DNA of 11,733 nucleotides from DASXMX01 sp036794395 (GCA_036794395.1 DAIRGS010000228.1:1-11733); one strand, 5' to 3'. Positions 1 to 7,650 are shown, counted from the first letter of the stretch. Program-made: numbers and translations. The notes: generated from the sequence alone by a model not told the origin.

Positions 1-95
1 ACTGGAAGTCATTGGTCTAAACATGACTGCGCCTCTTCTCTACTCGACGTTAATCTTTTCGACTGAATCCTGAACTTTCCAGATTGGAGCACTTC

Positions 96-956
96 ATGGA
101 TCGCATCGCCCATCCGCCGCAACTTCCGCCGCGCCCGGCTGATGGGCATAAGGGTATGTTTGGCCGGGTGCTGGTGGTGGGGGGGAACGAGGAGATGATC
201 GGCGCGCCGGTGTTGGCCGGCACCTCGGCGTTGAAAATGGGGGCGGGGCTTGTGCAAATTGCCGTTGCCAGGTCGATCCTTGCCGCGTGCCTTTCGATTA
301 CGCCCGAGCTGATCGGGTTGGGCTTGCGGAAGGGCGTAAACAAAGTCCGGCTGCTCAATGCGGCCGAAAAAGCTGACGCAATTGTCATCGGCCCGGGTTT
401 GGGCCAGTCGCCCGAAGCCGCCAAACGGCTCAACTGTCTGATCCGCCTCGATAAACCCATGGTCGTCGACGCCGATGCGCTCAACCTCATCGCCGCCATG
501 AAAAAATGGCCCCCATCCTTTAAAGCCCATGCCGTCCTCACCCCTCATCCAGGGGAAATGGGCCGATTGGTGAAGCTCATTGGGCGGTCTGAAGTTCCAA
601 CCGACGAACCTGGCCGCATCGATATCGCCACTGAAGCAGCCCGGGCCTTTGGACAGCTCATCGTCCTGAAAGGCAGCCGGACCATCGTGACCGACGGCGC
701 CCGGCTCTACATCAACGACACCGGCGACAGCAGCCTCTCCAAAGCCGGCACCGGCGATATTCTCAGCGGAATAATCGGGACTTTATTGTCGCAAAAACTC
801 AACTCTTTCGATGCCGCCACCCTGGCGGTTTGGCTCCATGGAAAGGCCGGAGAAATTGCCGGCAAACGCCTCGGAAACCGCTGTGTCTTGGCTCGCGATG
901 TGATCGAATCGATTCCTGCCGCGATTGCTGCCCGAGAATCCGATAACCTGTCCTGA
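96..956 (+). CDS. nnrD: ADP/ATP-dependent NAD(P)H-hydrate dehydratase (YjeF C-terminal/NnrD family)
   Basis: Predicted to repair hydrated NADH/NADPH in the cytoplasm by nucleotide-dependent dehydration. The 286-residue protein has the ribokinase-like YjeF C-terminal fold throughout. Visible marks are VLVVGGN near residues 25-31, the GAPVLAGTSALKMGAGLV region at 36-53, GPGLGQS at 99-105, VVDADALN at 123-130, LTPHPGEM at 148-155, VLKGSRTIV at 190-198, and the nucleotide-binding SKAGTGDILSGI stretch at 215-226. The AGTGD aspartate is the expected catalytic residue of the family. The frame is open from a TTG at 84, but GGAG at 86-89 lies 6 nt before the ATG at 96, so I take the ATG. The N-terminal epimerase domain found in bifunctional Nnr proteins is absent, so the epimerase must be elsewhere or separate. 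Family assignment is firm; the nucleotide (ADP or ATP) cannot be told from sequence. Confidence 0.93.
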   Translation: MDRIAHPPQLPPRPADGHKGMFGRVLVVGGNEEMIGAPVLAGTSALKMGAGLVQIAVARSILAACLSITPELIGLGLRKGVNKVRLLNAAEKADAIVIGPGLGQSPEAAKRLNCLIRLDKPMVVDADALNLIAAMKKWPPSFKAHAVLTPHPGEMGRLVKLIGRSEVPTDEPGRIDIATEAARAFGQLIVLKGSRTIVTDGARLYINDTGDSSLSKAGTGDILSGIIGTLLSQKLNSFDAATLAVWLHGKAGEIAGKRLGNRCVLARDVIESIPAAIAARESDNLS

Positions 957-999
957 CGCGTTATTAGACATTGAAGTAGTGAATTCGCGCACCAAGTTT

Positions 1000-1029
1000 T
1001 TGACCCGGTCGCGCCCGCTCGCCTATACT
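1000..1029 (+). promoter_or_regulatory. Sigma-70-type promoter for the ArsR-family gene
   Basis: TTGACC at 1000-1005 and TATACT at 1024-1029 are separated by 18 bp. Each box matches the consensus at 5 of 6 positions. Transcription would start near 1036, giving a leader of roughly 34 nt that contains the ribosome binding site for the ATG at 1070. This is the best-looking promoter in the window. Confidence 0.7.
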
Positions 1030-1055
1030 GCCCTCAGCCGGGGAGGTCAGTTCTG

Positions 1056-1062
1056 GCAGGAG
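1056..1062 (+). promoter_or_regulatory. Ribosome binding site of the ArsR-family gene
   Basis: GCAGGAG lies 7 nt upstream of the ATG at 1070 and fixes the start of the regulator. A second purine-rich GGGGAGG lies at 1040-1046, too far upstream to serve this start. Confidence 0.6.
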
Positions 1063-1069
1063 TGGGTGT

Positions 1070-1426
1070 ATGGAAGCGCAAGGCGACCTTGTGGATAGCT
1101 CACGCGAACTCGAACCCCTTGTCGAGTTGTTTCGACTTCTCTCCGATAAAACCCGAATGCAGATTCTGATTATTCTGGCCAAGGGCGAGCGCAATGTCGG
1201 CAGTCTTTGCGAGGAGCTGCGCCTCCCCCAGCCAACCGTCTCCCATCACCTCGGCCTGCTCCGCTCCAAGAACCTGATCACCAATCGCCGCAACGGCAAG
1301 CAGGTGTTTTACGCCCTCGATGATCAAATCTCAGTCGATAAGGCGGGCCAGATCAGCATTCAGTCCCAACTATTCAACATCCGAATCGGCGAACCCATTT
1401 CGCCCAACAATCAGTTGCCCGCCTGA
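1070..1426 (+). CDS. ArsR/SmtB-family winged-helix transcriptional regulator
   Basis: A 118-residue DNA-binding repressor candidate. Residues 15-84 form a typical ArsR winged helix: FRLLSDKTRMQILIIL at 21-36, a helix-turn-helix around 42-69 with LPQPTVSHHLGLLRSKNLI, and a wing NRRNGKQVFYAL at 72-83. The metal-sensing CxCxxC motif of ArsR/SmtB arsenic or cadmium sensors is not present; only one cysteine (C47) lies near that helix. The ligand is therefore unknown, and a redox, acyl or purely protein-level signal is as likely as a metal. The last 30 residues (about 88-118) are polar and outside the usual domain. It is expressed from its own promoter and its 3' end overlaps the convergent TPR membrane gene by 16 bp. 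No metal-resistance gene is adjacent. The target could be its own promoter, but no operator palindrome was obvious. Confidence 0.9.
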   Translation: MEAQGDLVDSSRELEPLVELFRLLSDKTRMQILIILAKGERNVGSLCEELRLPQPTVSHHLGLLRSKNLITNRRNGKQVFYALDDQISVDKAGQISIQSQLFNIRIGEPISPNNQLPA

Positions 1427-3108
1427 GTGGCCGGCCCCAGGCTCGCTGCTCCCCGTTTAGCCGTTACATTTTCCGGATCGATCGCCAGTGCATTTCGGTA
1501 CTCTGCCCTTGCCGCGTCGATATCTTTTCTGGCGAGCACGTCACCCAGCAGCGCGTGCGCCTCGGCATCCCGCGGATCGGTCCTGATTGACTCGGCCAGC
1601 GTTGCCGCCGCCTGCTCAAGCTGTTCGCTCTGAATCAGCGCCCGCGCCAGGCCATCTCGAGTTGCCACGTCGTTGCCGTTCCGATCGATCGCCATCTGGT
1701 ACATGTGTGCGGCAAGGTTCGATCGCTTCTGCTCCATCAGCAGATCCGCCATCCCGGCAATTCTCCTTGCAGGCAGATCACACTGAGCCTCAGAGGCCGG
1801 TGTAAACATGAACCCAAGCTGCGCGCTCACGATCCGGCTCTGGGGATTGGTCCGCAGGGTGTAATCGAACAGTGTCCACCCGTTTCGCCAGTGCGACATC
1901 TGCCGGGCGGACATCACCGCCAGCGCCGCGATCACCAGGCTTACCCCAATCCGGTAAGCCATCGCTCGCTCTACCTTCGACAGCAACACCGCAATCACAA
2001 TCGCCACCCCGAACATCGCCAGATAGGCATACCGATCCGCAACTGTCGAGAAAGTCTGAAAGTTGAACGGTGCCAGCCCCAATGTCGGCAGTAGCGCGAC
2101 CATGAAAACCGCGCCGGCACCGTTCAGCCAGGCCGCGCGCTTTCGTATCGCGCGCATCAAGACAAAAATCGCAACCGGAATCATCCCCGCCACCCAAACC
2201 CCAGGATGCCCCAGCACCCAGCCCGGCGATCTTCCATAATCGGGCGACAATCGAACCGGCCAAAAAATCTTGAACAGATAAAACGCCGTCGCATCCAGCG
2301 CCACCACCGCCCGCTGCCATAAATCAAAATTCCCCACAGTCGCGCCCCTCGTCCCGTGCCGGGTCGCAATCACGATCGGCACGCTCACCATCACCCATGC
2401 CCCTAATGGCAAAATCAAATCCCGTAGCTTCCGCCCGCGAAACCCCACCTCAATCGCCCCCGCGATGAGCGGCACTGATACCGCAGCGGGCTTGGTCAGC
2501 ATCGCTAAAAGAAATGCCGCAAATGCCAGCGAATAGTGAACCCGAGCTGCGCGCCGATCGCCCTGGTCCCGCGCATCGAAATACTTCAAGAATTCCAAAA
2601 CCGCTGTCAGACCCAGCAACCCGCTGATCGGCGTATAGGCGCTGCTTGCCCACGCCACCGCCTCGGCTTGAATGGGATGCAATGCAAAAACCAGCGCACC
2701 CGTTGCCGCCGCCCAGGTTTTGCCCACCAACCGGCGCAATATCAAAAACACAATCACTGCCGCCAGCGAATGCGCCACGAGGTTGAGTGCATGAAACGCG
2801 GCAGGATTGAGGCCGCCCGTCACCGGTGATCGTGCCCCCATCGACACCAGCCCCCACAGCGTGTACATCACCGGCACAAAAAACTCATCCCGCGGCGGCG
2901 GAACCCAATAGTGCACCAGCTTCGAAATCGTGGCCGGGTTGTAATCCGGATTTCCCATGATCGCGATGTTGTCGTCCCACGCATCCAGAAACGCGTGGCC
3001 GAGCACCGGACTGAAAACCAGAAACGTCAGAACCCCAATCCCAATCGCGACGCACGCGCGGAATATCCCCTCGTAGTCCGGTGATGGAAGAGAAGGATGG
3101 TCGCTCAT
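1411..3108 (-). CDS. TMTC-like polytopic membrane protein with C-terminal TPRs (putative protein O-mannosyltransferase)
   Basis: A 565-residue protein with about ten hydrophobic segments over residues 15-400, then a soluble C-terminal part with TPR-like helices (about 450-550, best unit ALLGDVLARKDIDAARAEY). The layout matches the TMTC/GT-C group, whose members move mannose from a lipid-linked donor to proteins across the membrane. Family marks include an acidic first loop, LDAWDDN (41-47, with D45-D46), then LNLVAHSLAAVIVFLILRRL (108-127), FALHPIQAEAVAW (141-153), TKPAAVSVP (205-213), RLSPDYG (286-292) and VADRYAYLA (356-364). ATG 3108 is preferred because MSDHPS leads directly to the first membrane segment. 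An in-frame ATG at 3159 would add 17 unremarkable residues abutting a REP-like palindrome. Neither start has a strong ribosome binding site. Enzyme activity and the sugar are inferred from family resemblance only. Confidence 0.8.
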   Translation of the reverse strand: MSDHPSLPSPDYEGIFRACVAIGIGVLTFLVFSPVLGHAFLDAWDDNIAIMGNPDYNPATISKLVHYWVPPPRDEFFVPVMYTLWGLVSMGARSPVTGGLNPAAFHALNLVAHSLAAVIVFLILRRLVGKTWAAATGALVFALHPIQAEAVAWASSAYTPISGLLGLTAVLEFLKYFDARDQGDRRAARVHYSLAFAAFLLAMLTKPAAVSVPLIAGAIEVGFRGRKLRDLILPLGAWVMVSVPIVIATRHGTRGATVGNFDLWQRAVVALDATAFYLFKIFWPVRLSPDYGRSPGWVLGHPGVWVAGMIPVAIFVLMRAIRKRAAWLNGAGAVFMVALLPTLGLAPFNFQTFSTVADRYAYLAMFGVAIVIAVLLSKVERAMAYRIGVSLVIAALAVMSARQMSHWRNGWTLFDYTLRTNPQSRIVSAQLGFMFTPASEAQCDLPARRIAGMADLLMEQKRSNLAAHMYQMAIDRNGNDVATRDGLARALIQSEQLEQAAATLAESIRTDPRDAEAHALLGDVLARKDIDAARAEYRNALAIDPENVTAKRGAASLGPATQAGN

Positions 3109-3162
3109 GTAACCGCAGCCCGGCGTGCTTGAAACGCAAGAAAGTAAGGGGCTGCGCATTGC

Positions 3163-3278
3163 CCCCTCTCCCTTCGGGAGAGGGCTGGGGTGAGGGGGAA
3201 TGACGAGCTACTCCCACCAGCCAATCCAAGTAACCTGGAATTCGCCCTCACCCTAACCCTCTCCCGGAGGGAGAGGGG
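3163..3278. repeat. Inverted pair of REP-like palindromes
   Basis: Copy one (3163-3200) and copy two (3241-3278, reversed) share 34 of 38 bases. Each begins with a perfect 9-bp hairpin, CCCTCTCCC/GGGAGAGGG with a 3-nt loop (stems 3164-3172/3176-3184 and 3257-3265/3269-3277), followed by a G-rich tail of the form GGGTGAGGG. The two copies are separated by 40 bp. This hairpin-plus-tail layout in a head-to-head pair is that of REP/BIME elements. The same palindrome family occurs in many bacterial genomes and gives spurious peptides such as LTPALSRRERG. It may act as a terminator or mRNA stabiliser between the two flanking minus-strand genes. Confidence 0.85.
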
Positions 3279-3319
3279 AAAAAGCCCCACACACTCCCGG
3301 CGAATGATTTGTCCGCATC

Positions 3320-4963
3320 TCAACCAAAATCCACATCCGCCACCCGATGCCGCGTGATTCCAGTCAAATAAATCTCGGCCACCGGCTGCCTACCATCCCA
3401 GCTATTCCAGATGAGTACCCGCTGCCGGTCCGAAGAAATCCCGGCGACCATTTCCGCCGATCCAGCCACGACCCTTAAACTTCGGTGTTGGCTTTGATAC
3501 TGCGTGACCAGCGGATCATCGAGTCCAACGCATTCAACCGGCCCCTGATCCTCTGCCAGCAGCAGCCGCACGGAGCCCAGCCACGGAAGCGAGCCGGCCG
3601 ACCGAAGCCGGGTGCTTCGGCGGGATACGCATGTGACGGCCCGTGAATATCGATCGACCGTGGAAATGGTCCCATCATCCTGCACGACGATCACCCGCCG
3701 GTCTTCGGGAACGATGGCAATGATTTCTGCTGTGGACGGCGTCGAAAGGAGATCCGCGTTGGCCCCATCCGTCGCAAAAAGCTTCCCACCCGCGCTGAAG
3801 ATCATCGAAGTATCGTTCAACACTTCGACATTTCGCGGCCCGATCAGTGCACTGATCTCCGATGCCGAGCTGTCCACCACTCCGCGCAATCCCAGCTGAT
3901 CGGGTGTCAATTTCGTTGTCGGCCCATCAGTGTGATCGCTTAGCCAGCACACAATCCCCGCCGCCCCGTGTGATGCCGCGTATCCCAGCTTTTCGCCGCG
4001 GTAAATCAGGCGGTTAAATCCCAGCGCCGATTCGGTGGGGGGGCTATCTTTGAAGACCTGGGCTTCGGCTGGATTTTCAGGGTCTACCCTCAAAAATCCA
4101 CCTCTCGCTCCGACGAGCAGATTTCGCTTTCCGCCAATGGTTGCCCGTTGCACGCTGCGGAGCGGTCCAAGGTCGGGGGGTAACGGAAACAGCCGGGGTT
4201 GTGTTCCGCCGCCGGCTCGATCGAACTTGACCAGGTATGGCCCGGCCACCGCCCAGAGATCTCCCGCCTTCTCCTCTTTCGCTGACGCCAGCAGCAATGT
4301 CTGCAACACCGCGCCGCGGTCGCTTGTGCTGATTTGTTCGAGCACGCGCCCGGGGGATAGCTCGGGCGTTGCCGCACGGATTTCGGCAAACTGCTTGAGC
4401 AACCCCGCCGCCCGCTGCACGTGTTCGACCTGCTCGGCCGTGTGCTGCTCGGCCAGTGCGTGCTGCCGGGCCCGCATCTGCTGTTGTTGAAAGCTTGGAC
4501 TGGTCAGATCCAGCGTGAAGGGTGGCAACACCTCCACCCCGCAATCAAAGGCCACCGCCACCGCCGCGACCCGCAGCGCCTCGGTCATCTCAGCAGGAGT
4601 GCCTTCGGCCATCCATTCCGCGACCGAATGCTTCTGCGCCGCTTTGGCCGCCGCCGCGTGTAATCGGGGCTCAAAATGTTTGGATACTTCTGCGTCGGTG
4701 ATGGCGTATCGCGACCCCATCAGGATTTCTTCGAGCATCCGCCGTTCGGTCGTGTCGGGCAACGCCCGCGCACTGCACGTAAACCCCGCTCGCAGTTCAT
4801 GCCCATCGGCGGAAAACAGCTCTTTGAGCGCCCATTCAATCCGCATGGGCCGGGTGCGCAATTCCAGCCGGCCCTCTTGCCGCCGAGCGAGTTCATTATC
4901 CCGCAATGCCATGGATCGCTCCCGCGCCAGCCATTTTTGCAGTGCAGGCTTCCAAGCCCGCAC
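3320..4963 (-). CDS. SPFH/band 7-like protein with coiled coil and C-terminal propeller-like domain
   Basis: A 547-residue protein that appears to be a three-part fusion. Residues 18-155 resemble an SPFH/band 7 (flotillin, stomatin) domain: MALRDNELARRQEGRLEL opening strands, SADGHELRAGFTCSARAL at 51-68, and a helical part ending in FDCGVEVLPPFTLDLTSPSF. Residues 156-200 are Gln/Ala/Glu-rich and probably a coiled coil. Residues 235-547 hold repeated strand-turn blocks such as LWAVAGPYLVKFD, NLLVGARGGFLRVD, SMIFSAGGKLFATD and VIVVQDDGTISTVD, as in a beta-propeller. The GTG at 4963 lies 6 nt after the antiporter stop and gives an N-terminal WKPALQKWLAR segment that could be a membrane-binding amphipathic helix. 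ATG 4912 (530 residues) has GGGAG 6 nt upstream and is a real alternative. There is no clear transmembrane helix or signal peptide. Likely role is a membrane-microdomain scaffold or sensor linked to the antiporter; this is inference. Confidence 0.7.
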   Translation of the reverse strand: MRAWKPALQKWLARERSMALRDNELARRQEGRLELRTRPMRIEWALKELFSADGHELRAGFTCSARALPDTTERRMLEEILMGSRYAITDAEVSKHFEPRLHAAAAKAAQKHSVAEWMAEGTPAEMTEALRVAAVAVAFDCGVEVLPPFTLDLTSPSFQQQQMRARQHALAEQHTAEQVEHVQRAAGLLKQFAEIRAATPELSPGRVLEQISTSDRGAVLQTLLLASAKEEKAGDLWAVAGPYLVKFDRAGGGTQPRLFPLPPDLGPLRSVQRATIGGKRNLLVGARGGFLRVDPENPAEAQVFKDSPPTESALGFNRLIYRGEKLGYAASHGAAGIVCWLSDHTDGPTTKLTPDQLGLRGVVDSSASEISALIGPRNVEVLNDTSMIFSAGGKLFATDGANADLLSTPSTAEIIAIVPEDRRVIVVQDDGTISTVDRYSRAVTCVSRRSTRLRSAGSLPWLGSVRLLLAEDQGPVECVGLDDPLVTQYQSQHRSLRVVAGSAEMVAGISSDRQRVLIWNSWDGRQPVAEIYLTGITRHRVADVDFG

Positions 4964-4969
4964 GCGTGC

Positions 4970-6172
4970 TCAATGCGCGGGTTGTGTATGCACTACACCC
5001 GCGCCACGGACTTCAACATCATATCCAGCCGGCTTGGTATTGGGGATATAAAAGAACGTGATCCCGAGAATCGCATAGACCGCCAAAAGCATCACCCCCT
5101 CAAACCAGTTGGTTTCCCCGTTTAGCCCCACCACGATCACCACCATGACCGTAATCAGGATCGCCGCCACCTCCATGGGCGAAAAGATCAGATCCAGCCC
5201 GTGGCCATTTCCATGACCCGCCCACGTCATTACCGCACTGAGCAGCACCAGGAACGGCGTTGTAAACAATGCGATCTGCAAACTGCTCTGATAGGTAATT
5301 GTCATCGCTGTTTCCATATCCCCGCGCTTGGCCAGGATGATGGCGGTCGATTGCTCGGCGGCGTTTCCAAAAATCGCCAACAGAATTACACCGACGAAGA
5401 TTGGGTTCCAGTGCAGTGACTTACCCACCGCCTCCACCGATCCGACGAGCAATTCCGCGACGACTGCCGTGAGGACTGATGCAAACAGCAATGCCAGCAC
5501 GCATTTCTTCACCGACCACATTTCATCCCCGCCTACCCCGATCGGGTCCTCGGGCGACTCGGCTGGTGCGCTGGAAAAAAGGTGGTGGTGCGTTTTTAAA
5601 GTAAACAAAAGCCCAAGCAGATAAACCGTCAACAGAACGATGGATGCCCCGATCGAAACACCTTCTTCGTGCTCGGCGAGGTGTTGATCGGTGAGTCCAT
5701 AGCTGAAATGAAAGATCGCAGGAAAGAGCATCGCCGCCACCGCCACGGCGAGCATCGCCGAGTTGGTTTGCGCGCCATCGCGGGAAAACTTCTGCCGTTC
5801 GCGTTTCCATCCACCGGCCAACATGGCCCCGCCCGAAACCAGCAGGAGATTCCCCAGGATTGATCCCGTCAGCGACGCCTTCACGACATCATTCAGGCCC
5901 TTGGTCATGGCAATGATTGCGATGATGAGCTCAGCGGCGTTGCCAAATGTGGCGTTGAGTAATCCGCCGAGGGTGGGCCCGGTTCGAACGGAGAGTTGGC
6001 CGGTCGCCTCGCCCATCAGTTGGGCCAGCGGGATGATGGCCACCCCGGATAATATGAATGTAATCACCGGCTCCCATTCGCGAATCGATTCGGGCCCGTG
6101 GCCGGGCAAAAACAGGTGAACGAAAAACGCCAAAGGAAGCGCTACGTATCCGAATTTGAGAAGCAATCGCAT
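4970..6172 (-). CDS. Calcium/proton antiporter, CAX family
   Basis: A 400-residue inner-membrane exchanger expected to export Ca2+ (or another cation) against inward H+ flow. About eleven hydrophobic segments are visible. The two signature alpha-repeats of the Ca2+/cation antiporter superfamily are both intact: NATFGNAAELIIA (73-85) and LAIFGNAAEQSTAI (265-278), with the key glutamates E81 and E273. Between the halves lies an acidic and His-rich section with EHEEG (167-171) and HHH (195-197), as in CAX proteins. Length fits the family. ATG 6172 has no good Shine-Dalgarno sequence, and a candidate promoter sits so close that the mRNA may be leaderless. The next gene starts 6 bp after its stop, so the two probably form one transcript. 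Cation preference cannot be read from sequence. Confidence 0.92.
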   Translation of the reverse strand: MRLLLKFGYVALPLAFFVHLFLPGHGPESIREWEPVITFILSGVAIIPLAQLMGEATGQLSVRTGPTLGGLLNATFGNAAELIIAIIAMTKGLNDVVKASLTGSILGNLLLVSGGAMLAGGWKRERQKFSRDGAQTNSAMLAVAVAAMLFPAIFHFSYGLTDQHLAEHEEGVSIGASIVLLTVYLLGLLFTLKTHHHLFSSAPAESPEDPIGVGGDEMWSVKKCVLALLFASVLTAVVAELLVGSVEAVGKSLHWNPIFVGVILLAIFGNAAEQSTAIILAKRGDMETAMTITYQSSLQIALFTTPFLVLLSAVMTWAGHGNGHGLDLIFSPMEVAAILITVMVVIVVGLNGETNWFEGVMLLAVYAILGITFFYIPNTKPAGYDVEVRGAGVVHTQPAH

Positions 6173-6181
6173 TGGCGACGA

Positions 6182-6209
6182 ATTGTGTTGAAGCGCGAAC
6201 GGAGGTCAA
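6182..6209 (-). promoter_or_regulatory. Candidate promoter for the antiporter gene
   Basis: On the minus strand TTGACC (6204-6209) and CACAAT (6182-6187) are spaced by 16 bp. The -35 box matches at 5 of 6 positions and the -10 at 4 of 6. Predicted initiation would fall within a few bases of the ATG at 6172, implying little or no leader. It sits in the 56-bp gap between the divergent antiporter and adaptor genes. Confidence 0.35.
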
Positions 6210-6228
6210 ATCCCATTAAAATCCGGTA

Positions 6229-7518
6229 ATGATCGAGTCGAGCCTACAATTGCCATCCATGAATAAACCGCGGCAGCAGGGGTTTGTGAAAGTGTTTGTT
6301 ATCGCCGCGATTGTGGTCGTGGTGGTTGCGATCGCGATTGGCGTGTTCTGGTTCAGCCGGCCGGGCGTGACGGTTACCCGCGTGATTGAGGGCCCGGTGG
6401 TTCAGGCATTTTATGCCACTGGCACCGTTCGGCCGCGTATCGAATATCCGATCTCAAGCAATGTGGGAGGCTTGGTCACGCAGGTCCTTGTTAGCCAGGG
6501 CCAGACCGTACACAAGGACGAGCCCCTGGCGATTGTGAGCGATCCGAATCTTCAGGCCGAGGCGGATAAGGCGCGGGCGAACCTTCAAACACGGATTGAA
6601 TTTGCAGATATAAAATCGTCTCCGATTCTGATGCAGTTCGACCGGCAGATTTCCGCCGCCGAGGGGATGCTCCAGGTGGCCCAGCAGCAGGAGGAAAGAT
6701 TCACTTCGCTCTCCGAAAAAAACGCCGCGTCTGCTAATGATCGCGATTCATCCATCGAGCACAAAAAGAAAATCTGGGGGGATCTTGAATCTCTCAAGGC
6801 CCAGCGGTTGGCCAAACTGCGCGAGCTTCAGCAGGACGTCGAAACCGCGCAAGCCGCAGACCGGGCGGCCAAGGAAATTCTCGCCCGCCAGACGCTTCGC
6901 AGCCCGATCGATGGAGTTGTTCTGGATCAGCCGATAGCCCAGGGAACGCGGGTGGACATCAATGGTCACATCATGCAGTTGGCGGATGTGGCGGTGCAAA
7001 GCCTGATTGTTCGAGCGGCGGTGGATGAGGAGAACGTGGCCGGCGTTGAAATCAGCCAGCATGTAAAGATCGCTCTCTATTCGTTTCCCGGGCGCACGTT
7101 CGATGGATTAGTTGTGGAGCGTTATCCGAAGGCGGACGCCACTCGCCGGACGTTTGAGGTGGATATCAGGTTTGTGGCTCCCGACCCCAAGTTCCAGCCC
7201 GGGATGACCGGCGAACTGGCGTTCATCCAACAAACCCGCGACAACGCTTTGATCGTCCCCGCCCAGGCCATCCAGCAAAACGCCGTCTGGACCCTGCGTT
7301 CCGGCCACCTCGCCAAATCCCCCGCCCAAATCGGCATCCGAAGCACCGAGCGCGCCGAAATCACCAACGGCCTCAAAGAAGGCGACCTGGTCCTCATCAG
7401 CCCCCTCGCGGGTCTGCAGGACGGCCAACTCGTCCGCATCGCCGCCACCATCGACCCCAAAGCCGCGTCCGATCTCAACAAGCCGAGCACGACGGCGGTG
7501 TTTAAGGGGTTTCAATAG
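6229..7518 (+). CDS. HlyD/MacA-family periplasmic adaptor of an efflux system
   Basis: A 429-residue membrane-fusion protein bridging an inner-membrane pump and the periplasm. It has one N-terminal membrane anchor (about residues 20-43), then a first lipoyl half with ATGTVRPRIEYPISSNVGGLV at 63-83 ending near QGQTVHKDEPLAIV (90-103). A long coiled-coil hairpin (about 108-218) follows, then the second lipoyl half with LRSPIDGVVLDQPIAQGTRVD (223-243), a beta-barrel (about 255-335, with FQPGMTGEL) and a membrane-proximal end with IVPAQAIQ. The partner is most likely the ABC permease and ATPase downstream at 8679-10725. ATG 6229 is kept, but ATG 6259 (MNKPRQQG) is equally possible, since neither has a convincing ribosome binding site. 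It is divergent from the antiporter gene. Confidence 0.9.
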   Translation: MIESSLQLPSMNKPRQQGFVKVFVIAAIVVVVVAIAIGVFWFSRPGVTVTRVIEGPVVQAFYATGTVRPRIEYPISSNVGGLVTQVLVSQGQTVHKDEPLAIVSDPNLQAEADKARANLQTRIEFADIKSSPILMQFDRQISAAEGMLQVAQQQEERFTSLSEKNAASANDRDSSIEHKKKIWGDLESLKAQRLAKLRELQQDVETAQAADRAAKEILARQTLRSPIDGVVLDQPIAQGTRVDINGHIMQLADVAVQSLIVRAAVDEENVAGVEISQHVKIALYSFPGRTFDGLVVERYPKADATRRTFEVDIRFVAPDPKFQPGMTGELAFIQQTRDNALIVPAQAIQQNAVWTLRSGHLAKSPAQIGIRSTERAEITNGLKEGDLVLISPLAGLQDGQLVRIAATIDPKAASDLNKPSTTAVFKGFQ

Positions 7519-7528
7519 CCGATAGTGC

Positions 7529-7584
7529 ATGCGATATCGTGCGAAATGCCCTGAAAGCGTCGCATTACGTCGCAAGGATCGCAT
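7529..7584. repeat. Imperfect inverted repeat after the adaptor gene
   Basis: The arm 7529-7549 (ATGCGAT...TGCGA..AATGC) pairs imperfectly with 7562-7584 (GCATT..TCGCA...ATCGCAT), leaving a loop of about 12 nt. The arms need small gaps to align. It begins 10 bp after the adaptor stop and could end or process that transcript, but there is no T-run after it, so it is not a standard intrinsic terminator. The rest of the 132-bp gap holds only the candidate promoter for the next gene. Confidence 0.5.
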
Positions 7585-7586
7585 TG

Positions 7587-7616
7587 ATGAAAACCATTGT
7601 CGGGCCGACCTATGAT
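7587..7616 (+). promoter_or_regulatory. Candidate promoter for the winged-helix gene
   Basis: ATGAAA (7587-7592) and TATGAT (7611-7616) are separated by 18 bp. The -10 box matches at 5 of 6 positions and the -35 at 4 of 6. Initiation near 7623 would leave a leader of about 28 nt that contains AGG (7640-7642) 8 nt before the ATG at 7651. Confidence 0.35.
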
Positions 7617-7650
7617 TTAAGTCAATCGACATAATTTATAGGTCACCTTT

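Noticed and set aside
9..548. Antisense open frame of 179 codons opposite the dehydratase gene
   Set aside because: It is a shadow of a well-supported gene, and its peptide shows no domain pattern.
1070..1426. Arsenic-resistance regulator
   Set aside because: The CxCxxC metal site is missing and no arsenate reductase or arsenite pump is nearby.
1790..2857. Open frames of 135 and 176 codons, minus strand, within the TMTC-like gene
   Set aside because: They are alternative frames of the same strand. Their Gly/Arg-rich peptides look like GC-rich shadow translation, while the 565-residue frame has clear membrane and TPR structure.
2885..3323. Open frames with peptides like LTPALSRRERG and SLRERVRVRA
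   Set aside because: These are translations of the REP-like palindromes, not genes.
4077..4544. Alternative frame of 155 codons on the minus strand within the SPFH-like gene
   Set aside because: Shadow frame of Arg/Ala-rich peptide with no motif; the 547-residue frame explains the region.
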